From Candidatus Woesearchaeota archaeon (lineage in GTDB: Archaea > Nanobdellota > Nanobdellia > Woesearchaeales > JAFGLG01): a stretch of 6,202 nt of DNA. Of the stretch, positions 1 to 4,314 are shown piece after piece. Under the pieces are notes generated by a model that worked only from the letters and a program-made list of their open reading frames with translations, searched no databases and was not told where the DNA came from. The stretch spans positions 1-6,202 of the forward strand of contig JAFGLG010000010.1 of the NCBI GenBank assembly GCA_016928155.1, read 5' to 3'. Position numbers and translations under genes: made by a program. Every line of letters begins with the position of its first letter. Within the stretch, counting starts at the first letter, position 1.

Positions 1-6
1 GGCCAG

Positions 7-75
7 ATGCGCTGGAAATGGCAAAGGAAGAGAATGAAGAAAGAGAAGCGCAAGAGAAAAGCCGGCAAGAAATAA
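7..75 (+). CDS. rpl41e: Ribosomal protein eL41 (22 aa)
   Basis: This very short, extremely basic peptide begins MRWKWQRKRM and continues almost entirely in Lys/Arg, with 14 of 22 residues basic, before a TAA. The family is a single helix of about 25 residues in the large ribosomal subunit, near the subunit interface. The pattern M-R-x-K-W-x-(K/R)-K-R-M matches the family signature at the same positions, and MRWKW is the form I recall from archaeal members. The ATG at 7 fits the short eukaryote-like length. Some archaeal members carry a basic N-terminal extension, and the frame is open to the window edge (Gly-Gln precede Met), so the true start may lie outside. No RBS or promoter is visible in the six bases upstream. 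The main alternative is chance reading of purine-rich DNA, because another frame of the same bases is also open and reads as an acidic helix. Confidence 0.7.
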   Translation: MRWKWQRKRMKKEKRKRKAGKK

Positions 76-96
76 TTCTGGGGTTTAGCCTGATAA

Positions 97-660
97 TCAT
101 GCAGTTGACTGATCAGATCTTCTATAGGAATGATAAACCAAGCTGGGAGCATTGTCAATAGTTATCCTTGAAGGGGAGAGTGAAGCTATCCTTTCAAGCG
201 AGATGTTCTGATACGGACAAGCGAACCTGCTCCTCTCGAGCAACCAATGCTCATCATGCACATTGCTTGTCCTTGCATCTGTCTGCCTGAATGATATCGA
301 CAGAGTGTCATAGAAAGCCCTCATGAACCAAGGCTGGAAAAAAAGCTTTTCAAAAAGCAATGTCTCTATCTGCATCTGCGGAACCCCGTGCTTGTGGCCG
401 ACTTCAAGTGCAAGCCCAGGTCCATGATGAGAATAAGTCATCACTTTCCTCGTGCCTTCACCGGTTTCCACCCCCTTTTCTCTCAGAAGAAGCATAGCTA
501 ATGCATGTACCTTATCAAAACGGATTGCTGATCTGTAGTGAGCCCTTAAATCCTCTAAAGACACGAACAGCTCATTCTTAAGATGGTCATCCAGAGCTGG
601 ATAATTATGAGTCCTCTTACTATCTTCCATCTGATTATCTATATGGGGGATGTAAAGCAT
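97..660 (-). CDS. Hypothetical protein, 187 aa
   Basis: I do not recognise this protein. It is soluble in appearance, with no signal peptide or transmembrane segment. A central helix-rich part (about residues 32-110) contains the His/Gly-rich stretch YSHHGPGLALEVGHKHG. A single Cys sits in FACPYQN near residue 148, and the C-terminus is polar (SYRRSDQSTA). The ATG at 660 is chosen because a TATA-like TTAATAAA is centred about 26 nt upstream and no Shine-Dalgarno motif is present, consistent with a leaderless mRNA. A second ATG at 630 lacks such a box. The gene converges on eL41 with 21 nt between the stop codons and diverges from the kinase across the palindrome-rich spacer. The uninterrupted 187 codons and the promoter make it a likely real gene, but nothing visible gives a function. 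Confidence 0.72.
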   Translation of the reverse strand: MLYIPHIDNQMEDSKRTHNYPALDDHLKNELFVSLEDLRAHYRSAIRFDKVHALAMLLLREKGVETGEGTRKVMTYSHHGPGLALEVGHKHGVPQMQIETLLFEKLFFQPWFMRAFYDTLSISFRQTDARTSNVHDEHWLLERSRFACPYQNISLERIASLSPSRITIDNAPSLVYHSYRRSDQSTA

Positions 661-680
661 TTCGCAAGGGGAAGTTGGCT

Positions 681-692
681 GATTTATTAATA
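681..692 (-). promoter_or_regulatory. TATA box for the 187-aa gene
   Basis: Read on the minus strand, these bases give TATTAATAAATC, with the TTAATAAA core centred near 686. That is 26 nt upstream of the ATG at 660, the usual archaeal distance from TATA centre to transcription start. This predicts an mRNA beginning at or beside the start codon. The box overlaps the left copy of a repeat (686-698). Confidence 0.55.
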
Positions 693-704
693 TGAGCCAA
701 ATAA

Positions 705-794
705 CGAAAATGGTTTGACTATCTAATAGTTAGCCCTATCTCTGCCCTAAAGGGCGGAGTATTACGGGCTCACATTAATGTCAAACCATTTTCG
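705..794. repeat. 90-nt composite palindrome / hairpin
   Basis: A perfect 15-bp inverted repeat, cgaaaatggtttgac at 705-719 and gtcaaaccattttcg at 780-794, encloses a second imperfect stem (724-736 with 766-777, one bulge and one mismatch). That stem in turn encloses a 9-bp tip stem (740-748 with 751-759, one G-T pair) closed by a TAAA loop. Only short internal loops interrupt the fold, so almost the whole 90 nt can form one long hairpin. The outer arm is also duplicated in part: the 13-mer attaatatgagcc at 686-698 matches the reverse complement of 767-779 at 12 of 13 positions. It lies between divergent promoters and overlaps neither coding region. It may be a small non-autonomous mobile element, a structured RNA or a DNA-level regulatory palindrome. 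No clear target-site duplication is visible. Confidence 0.7.
740..765 (+). repeat. CCTAAAGG hairpin motif, copy 1
   Basis: The bases read ctctgccctaaagggcggag and then tattac. The first 20 form a 9-bp stem with a TAAA loop. A second copy lies at 805-828. Hairpins of the type CCCGnCCTAAAGGnCGGG followed by a T/A-rich end resemble the subterminal hairpins of IS200/IS605 (TnpA/TnpB) right ends. That comparison is from memory, and no transposase gene is present in this window. Confidence 0.4.
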
Positions 795-865
795 GGATTG
801 AAAATCCCGACCTAAAGGTGGGTATTATCCATCCCATAAAAATCCCGCTTGTCGAGATTTTCAAT
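792..865. repeat. Overlapping inverted repeats right of the composite palindrome
   Basis: Tcgggatt (792-799) pairs with aatcccga (803-810) around a 3-nt loop. Attgaaaatcccgac (797-811) also matches the reverse complement of gtcgagattttcaat (851-865) at 14 of 15 positions. A further aaaatcccg lies at 839-847. These pairings share bases with each other and with the right arm of the 705-794 palindrome, so they cannot all form at once. The kinase TATA box begins 45 nt beyond the last arm. Confidence 0.6.
805..828 (+). repeat. CCTAAAGG hairpin motif, copy 2
   Basis: The bases read tcccgacctaaaggtggg and then tattat. The sequence aligns with copy 1 over GnCCTAAAGG, GG and GTATTA, with two single-base gaps and three mismatches. 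The stem ccc-acc/ggt-ggg closes on the same TAAA loop with one bulged G. The shared ending GTATTA in both copies suggests descent from one element rather than chance. Confidence 0.4.
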
Positions 866-909
866 AATATAAATTTATAATATAGAAAATAATTATTTTA
901 ACCATAAAG

Positions 910-918
910 TTTATAAAT
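910..918 (+). promoter_or_regulatory. TATA box for the kinase gene
   Basis: TTTATAAAT is centred at 914, 26 nt upstream of ATG 940, with the purine-rich cataaag just before it as a possible BRE. The same nonamer occurs in the promoter of the swivelling-domain gene at the right of the window. No Shine-Dalgarno motif precedes the ATG, so the mRNA is probably leaderless. The surrounding 865-905 is almost pure A/T. Confidence 0.7.
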
Positions 919-939
919 GGTTACCATGGGCAAGTGAAT

Positions 940-1848
940 ATGCTTCATACAATCCTTCAAGGATCAAGAATAGATGGAACTCCAGTAGACATTAGACTTG
1001 ATTCAGTTGTGCCGAAAGGAGCGATGCTGATCTACACTGGAACAGACCTTGACAATGAAAATAGGCTTTTTGTCAAGGCAGAACCAGCGTCCCAAGCCGG
1101 CAAGAGCAGGATGTTCGACACAGAACTGCATGCATTGAGGGAGGTCAATGGTGATCCTAGGATTGTAAGCCTCTATGCTACAGGAGAATATCCTCGCGCT
1201 GATCCGGCAAATCTTCGGACAGGAAGATTCCTTGCCCTGCCGCTGCTGAGACCTGGGACAGACCTGGAGAAGCACGTCGAAGAGAATGGACCGATGCAAG
1301 CAGAACCTGCAGTAAGGATGATGGATGACATGCTTGCAGGAGTACAAGCATATCATGAGAGAGGGATAGTGCACAGGGACATCAAACCGGCAAATATCGT
1401 GCTCGACAGAAAAGGATGGAGACTGGTGGATCCAGGAGTCTCAAAATGCAAAGGCATCGCTGAGATTGTCGGCGGGCTGACAGGTACACCAGGATACATG
1501 GCACCAGAGATGATAGTCAGCAATGAGCTCGGTGATAATTTCTATTTGAATCTTCCATGGATTCCTAATGTTGCAAGAACAACATCAGTAGACACGCACA
1601 GTGATGTCTACTGCGCAGGACTTGTTGCATATTATGCACTGACAGGCATGGATGCATATGGCAAGACAGGATCAGTGCTAGGCCTGGCAATGAGAAACCT
1701 GAGCGGAGAATTCATACCTCTTGGGCAGACAATGATAGGGAAGGCATTGCCTCCCAGACTTGTTGATGTCGTGGATAGCTCATTGAGCATGGACTACAAG
1801 CAGAGGCCGACAGTGCCAGAGTTCAGGCAAGGCCTGAGAGAAGTCTAA
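940..1848 (+). CDS. Hanks-type (eukaryote-like) Ser/Thr protein kinase with DPG motif
   Basis: This 302-aa soluble protein kinase homologue would transfer phosphate from ATP to Ser/Thr of target proteins. Visible landmarks, numbered from ATG 940, are: candidate VAIK lysine K46 in LFVKAEP; alpha-C Glu E62 in DTELHAL; the catalytic loop HRDIKPAN with D147 and N152; the magnesium motif D164-P165-G166; the activation-segment end GTPGYMAPE (APE 188-190); the alpha-F Asp D222 in SDVYCAG; and the late Arg R289 in KQRPTV. Two features are odd. DFG has become DPG, and the glycine-rich loop is not recognisable near the N-terminus. About 18 extra residues lie between APE and alpha-F. The key catalytic Lys, Asp, Asn and Asp remain, so activity is possible. 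There is no membrane segment or sensor domain. ATG 940 is preferred over GTG 934 because the TATA box lies exactly 26 nt upstream. The partner or substrate is unknown; the DHH gene follows after 51 nt. Confidence 0.9.
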   Translation: MLHTILQGSRIDGTPVDIRLDSVVPKGAMLIYTGTDLDNENRLFVKAEPASQAGKSRMFDTELHALREVNGDPRIVSLYATGEYPRADPANLRTGRFLALPLLRPGTDLEKHVEENGPMQAEPAVRMMDDMLAGVQAYHERGIVHRDIKPANIVLDRKGWRLVDPGVSKCKGIAEIVGGLTGTPGYMAPEMIVSNELGDNFYLNLPWIPNVARTTSVDTHSDVYCAGLVAYYALTGMDAYGKTGSVLGLAMRNLSGEFIPLGQTMIGKALPPRLVDVVDSSLSMDYKQRPTVPEFRQGLREV

Positions 1849-1869
1849 GCGATCATTTAACAGCAATCC

Positions 1870-1877
1870 TTTAATAC
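1870..1877 (+). promoter_or_regulatory. TATA box for the DHH gene
   Basis: TTTAATAC is centred about 26 nt upstream of ATG 1900, in the 51-nt gap after the kinase stop. The gene may therefore be transcribed on its own as well as by read-through from the kinase. The box favours ATG 1900 over the in-frame TTG at 1879, which would lie between the box and the predicted transcription start. Confidence 0.6.
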
Positions 1878-1899
1878 TTTGGCAGAATCCCCGGGACAT

Positions 1900-3177
1900 A
1901 TGGAAGAACCCGGCAGCATAAGGAGACTTGACCTGTATTTCCACAAGGATTTCGATGGAGTGATCAGCGCACTCGCCTACAAAGAGATGGTGCAGGTTCC
2001 CGGCTTGACTGTTGTGCCGAAGGAGGCGCAGTATGGAGAGATACTTAGTCAAGAGGTACCTGCTGGAGATATCAATGCTCTTGTTGATTTCGCAGAAGGT
2101 TTTGACGGTCTACAGCATCATATCGATCATCATTCAGGATCATACCAGGCCAATGCAAGCTGTATCACAGAGTTCTACCCAGGAGCAAAATCAAATGCAG
2201 GTGTACTGATCACAGAATTGCTTAAGCGCGGAGGCCAGAGCATATTACTCCTATCATTGATGGCAGAGGCTGCTGACTGCATAGATTCTGCTGGACATCA
2301 TGAACTTGGATTCTCACACAATGAACAGAGACGATATATAATTGATGAAGAGGTGGAATCCTGCTGTGATATGCAACTCAAGATGCAGCATTACTTTGCA
2401 CTGAACAAGACACTCATGGCGCTGAAGAACAAGCATGTCGGAAGCAAGAGGTATCTTGAAAGGTTTGTGCAGGATTGCGAAACATGGCATCCTGTCGAGA
2501 TGCTGCATCTTGCTTATGAGCTGGCGCTGCAAGTCAAGGTCAAAGGAAAACCTTTGTTTGAGGGAAGCCCCAGAGAATTCTTTGAGATGCTCCAGAAGAA
2601 TGGGGATGATTACAGGCATAGGTTCGGGCAGAGCGGCAAGCCTGTGTTTGACGACGGCATACTTGTGCTCAATCAACCCATCACATCAATGTTTGCACTC
2701 GGCAGCTATGACCGGTACGTTCCATTCGAAGCTTATCCAGACACAAGATTCCTCATCAATAACTGGCCAGGCATGGGACTATTGCAGGTGTCATGCAATC
2801 CAGCAAGACAGAGCGATGCTGACTTGATCTCTGTCGTGGAAGAAGGGATCGGTCTTGTGCTTCCGGATGCTGAGACAGACATGAGATTCTTCAAGAGGAT
2901 GATTAAATCAAAGGCAGTCGGTGAGCTGATCCCTCCGAGGGCTGATCTTCTGGAAATACTCCTTGGTGATAGAGCAGAAGATATTGCTGGAAGGCAATTA
3001 CGCGATGCTGAAGATGAAGAGCTTGAGCAATACAGGTTCAATGTCCTGGATCTCATCTCCAACACATACGGCGGGCATAGAGCGATCGCAAACATCCCAC
3101 ATCTTGGCGCTTATGGAGAGCAGAGGAAAGAAATGACAGACAGACTGATCGAGTTTGTTGTCGGGAGATTGGGGTAA
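1900..3177 (+). CDS. DHH-DHHA1 family phosphoesterase
   Basis: This 425-aa protein belongs to the DHH superfamily, Mn-dependent phosphodiesterases that include RecJ exonucleases, nanoRNases and cyclic-dinucleotide phosphodiesterases. Visible motifs, numbered from ATG 1900, are: motif I HKDFDG (H15, D17, D19); motif II LVDFA (D63); motif III HHIDHHSG (D76-H77-H78); and motif IV EAADCIDS (D126). These would bind the two metals. Near the C-terminus, YGGHRAIAN (GGH at 391-393) looks like the substrate-binding signature of a DHHA1 domain. The middle is helical and unassigned. No signal peptide or membrane segment is seen, so it should be cytoplasmic. The substrate cannot be told from sequence; RecJ-like single-strand nuclease, oligonucleotidase or c-di-AMP hydrolase are all open. 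An upstream TTG (1879) would add seven residues but conflicts with the TATA spacing. The kinase lies just upstream on the same strand. Confidence 0.88.
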   Translation: MEEPGSIRRLDLYFHKDFDGVISALAYKEMVQVPGLTVVPKEAQYGEILSQEVPAGDINALVDFAEGFDGLQHHIDHHSGSYQANASCITEFYPGAKSNAGVLITELLKRGGQSILLLSLMAEAADCIDSAGHHELGFSHNEQRRYIIDEEVESCCDMQLKMQHYFALNKTLMALKNKHVGSKRYLERFVQDCETWHPVEMLHLAYELALQVKVKGKPLFEGSPREFFEMLQKNGDDYRHRFGQSGKPVFDDGILVLNQPITSMFALGSYDRYVPFEAYPDTRFLINNWPGMGLLQVSCNPARQSDADLISVVEEGIGLVLPDAETDMRFFKRMIKSKAVGELIPPRADLLEILLGDRAEDIAGRQLRDAEDEELEQYRFNVLDLISNTYGGHRAIANIPHLGAYGEQRKEMTDRLIEFVVGRLG

Positions 3178-3184
3178 AAATAGC

Positions 3185-3220
3185 CTTTTCTGTTCTTAGT
3201 CGGAAGATTTTCGGTTTTTT
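3185..3220 (+). terminator. T-rich terminator after the DHH gene
   Basis: Pyrimidine runs cttttctgttctt and then a T6 run at 3215-3220 lie 8-43 nt past the DHH stop. Archaeal termination mainly needs such U-tracts. No strong hairpin precedes the T6. Confidence 0.45.
3201..3213 (+). repeat. 13-bp direct repeat flanking the TA module, left copy
   Basis: Cggaagattttcg here matches cgaaagattttcg at 3836-3848 at 12 of 13 positions. A TTAATAA heptamer follows both copies at the same distance, 26 nt from the shared GATTTTCG. The two copies bracket the antitoxin-toxin operon. They may be traces of insertion or of a duplicated intergenic region. Confidence 0.4.
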
Positions 3221-3268
3221 AAGCGAAATACTTAATAATCTGCCTTTCCTAGTGTGTATTATGGAAAA

Positions 3269-3301
3269 ACATATAAACATGACATATATATCTGTATATG
3301 T
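3269..3301 (+). promoter_or_regulatory. Promoter and candidate operator of the TA operon
   Basis: The motif acatata occurs at 3269-3275 and 3282-3288, and its inverse tatatgt at 3295-3301, so three half-sites are spaced exactly 13 bp apart. The last two form a 20-bp imperfect palindrome. The middle half-site overlaps the TATA box catatata (3283-3290), whose centre is 25-26 nt upstream of ATG 3311. This arrangement suits autorepression, in which antitoxin or toxin-antitoxin complex covers the TATA box. Binding itself is inference. Confidence 0.6.
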
Positions 3302-3310
3302 GATGTAAAT

Positions 3311-3553
3311 ATGGTAAAAGCTATGATAGACATAACAGAAAATTCCAACAGGGTATTGAACATCGTCAAGGCAAAGTACGGCCTCAAGGATAAGTCTACT
3401 GCAATAGATCTGGTTGTCGGCAAATATGAGGATGCATTCCTTGAGCCGCAGGTAAGGCCTGAATATAAGAAGGAACTGATGAAAATACACAAAGGGAAGT
3501 TCAAAAGTTTTGAAAGCATCGATGCCCTAAGAAAGGAAATTGAAAATGTATAG
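3311..3553 (+). CDS. Antitoxin, DUF2683-like
   Basis: This 80-aa protein begins MVKAMIDITENSNRVLNIVK and continues with YGLKDKSTAIDLVV. The N-terminal strand followed by two helices (about residues 2-42) looks like a small ribbon-helix-helix-like DNA-binding fold. The remainder (LEPQVRPEYKKELMKIHKG) would wrap the toxin. I recognise the pattern as the DUF2683 family, which commonly precedes RelE-like toxins in archaeal genomes. ATG 3311 is chosen over GTG 3254 because the TATA box lies 25-26 nt upstream, and an earlier start would place the box inside the coding region. The stop overlaps the toxin start by 8 nt, so the two are probably translationally coupled. Its likely role is to neutralise the toxin by direct binding and to repress the operon. 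Confidence 0.82.
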   Translation: MVKAMIDITENSNRVLNIVKAKYGLKDKSTAIDLVVGKYEDAFLEPQVRPEYKKELMKIHKGKFKSFESIDALRKEIENV

Positions 3554-3833
3554 AAGTGAAAGGAGCGATAAATTAATCAAGATCCTCAAGAAGCTCTTCA
3601 AGAAAGACAAAAGCAGGTATGAAGCAGCCTTAAACAAGATATGGGAAATATCTAACAGTGAAGACCCACATCACTACAAAAACCTGAGCCATGACATGAA
3701 AGATTACAAGAGAGTCCACATTGACAGCCATTTTGTCCTGATCTTTCATGTCGATGAAGGCAACAAGACGATAAGATTTTCCGATCTGCAACATCATGAT
3801 TTCGCTTATAAGAGAGGATATTTCTTAAAGTAA
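3546..3833 (+). CDS. RelE/ParE-superfamily toxin (putative mRNA interferase)
   Basis: This 95-aa basic protein starts at an ATG inside the end of the antitoxin gene. Its N-terminal helices are rich in lysine (KLIKILKKLFKKDKSRY). The second half has the RelE-like strand pattern YKRVHIDSHFVLIFHV (residues 54-69) and the closing KTIRFSDLQHHDFAYKRGY (74-92). Members of this fold cleave mRNA on the ribosome or, in ParE, inhibit gyrase. Residues K55/R56, R77, H83-H84 and Y88 are candidate active-site residues by position only. The ATG at 3546 is preferred over the in-frame TTG 3540, which adds only two residues. It is intact, full length for the family, and overlaps its antitoxin by 8 nt, so the operon looks functional. 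Confidence 0.85.
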   Translation: MYRSERSDKLIKILKKLFKKDKSRYEAALNKIWEISNSEDPHHYKNLSHDMKDYKRVHIDSHFVLIFHVDEGNKTIRFSDLQHHDFAYKRGYFLK

Positions 3834-3835
3834 TC

Positions 3836-3848
3836 CGAAAGATTTTCG
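3836..3848 (+). repeat. 13-bp direct repeat flanking the TA module, right copy
   Basis: Cgaaagattttcg begins two bases after the toxin stop and is itself a small palindrome, cgaaa/tttcg around a gat loop. It matches the left copy at 3201-3213 at 12 of 13 positions. The hairpin is short and followed only by mixed bases, so it is a weak terminator at best. Confidence 0.4.
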
Positions 3849-3866
3849 AATACAAAATTGGAAAGA

Positions 3867-4012
3867 TTAATAACTGAAAGATACACAGATGTATGTGAAA
3901 ATGAAATCTGAAATCAGCTGTTGGACATCATAAGAACATCTGTCCTTAATCAGGACAATCTCTTCAGCTGCCTGGAAAGTTGCTGGGGATGAAGGATGTT
4001 TGGAGGTGTCTG
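3867..4012 (+). promoter_or_regulatory. Promoter and structured leader of the 96-aa gene
   Basis: TTAATAA (3867-3873) is a plausible TATA box, predicting a transcript start near 3896, well upstream of the coding start at 4013. The leader of about 115 nt contains tgtcct/aggaca (3941-3946 with 3952-3957). It also contains ggaca at 3923-3927, which can compete for the same tgtcc (3941-3945). The two cagctg hexamers at 3915-3920 and 3965-3970 can close the whole domain. A 14-codon frame at 3889-3933 (MYVKMKSEISCWTS) overlaps the first strand. GGAGGTG at 4002-4008, four bases before ATG 4013, is a strong Shine-Dalgarno site. Confidence 0.45.
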
Positions 4013-4303
4013 ATGGTAACAAAGAAAGATAGAAGACATAGTGGTTACACAACTCCAAGGGCAACTATTTCTAAGAATGAAATTCTACATGAAAATATCT
4101 TCATAGATATTTTTTATGATGAATGGCAGAATTACAGAGATTGTTATCGGGATTGGTATAGTGATTTCAAGAAGATCAAGAATGTTAATAGAAGTGTGAG
4201 ATTCTATTCTGACAGCATGTACAAGAAAAGGATGCTGATGAACAAAAAGCAAAAGATATTGTCAGGCAGAAGGAGACAAAAGAAGTTTAGATACAAACGT
4301 TAA
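4013..4303 (+). CDS. Small basic hypothetical protein, 96 aa
   Basis: I do not recognise this protein. It is polar and strongly basic at the end (KKQKILSGRRRQKKFRYKR), suggesting nucleic-acid or ribosome contact; this is inference from charge only. The middle is rich in aromatic and acidic residues (FYDEWQNYRDCYRDWYSDF, about residues 32-50). No signal peptide, membrane segment or metal motif is seen. ATG 4013 is chosen because GGAGGTG ends four bases upstream. The in-frame ATG at 3989 and the earlier TTG have no such site, and the Shine-Dalgarno sequence would then lie inside the gene. This is the only well-formed Shine-Dalgarno start of a stand-alone gene in the window; the other free-standing genes look leaderless, so this one probably has a real 5' leader. 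Confidence 0.6.
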   Translation: MVTKKDRRHSGYTTPRATISKNEILHENIFIDIFYDEWQNYRDCYRDWYSDFKKIKNVNRSVRFYSDSMYKKRMLMNKKQKILSGRRRQKKFRYKR

Positions 4304-4314
4304 GGAGCACAGGG

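Noticed and set aside
3-161. Plus-strand frame overlapping eL41, reading as an acidic helix then SLIIMQLTDQIF, possibly a gene tail from outside the window
   Set aside because: It overlaps both eL41 and the 3' end of the convergent 187-aa gene. Acidic Glu/Lys runs arise easily from the purine-rich eL41 codons in another frame. It cannot be fully excluded.
934-939. GTG at 934 as the kinase start
   Set aside because: It adds two residues only, and the TATA centre would be just 20 nt upstream; ATG 940 gives the 26-nt spacing seen at the other genes.
1003-1374. Minus-strand ORF inside the kinase gene
   Set aside because: Antisense shadow of a gene with clear kinase motifs; Cys/His-rich composition without family features and no promoter.
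1879-1899. TTG at 1879 as the DHH start
   Set aside because: It lies only a few bases past the TATA box at 1870-1877, upstream of the predicted transcription start; DHH motif I needs none of the added residues.
3254-3310. GTG at 3254 as the antitoxin start, adding 19 residues
   Set aside because: The extra segment covers the TATA box and the repeated half-sites, and the family start pattern M-V-K-A begins at 3311.
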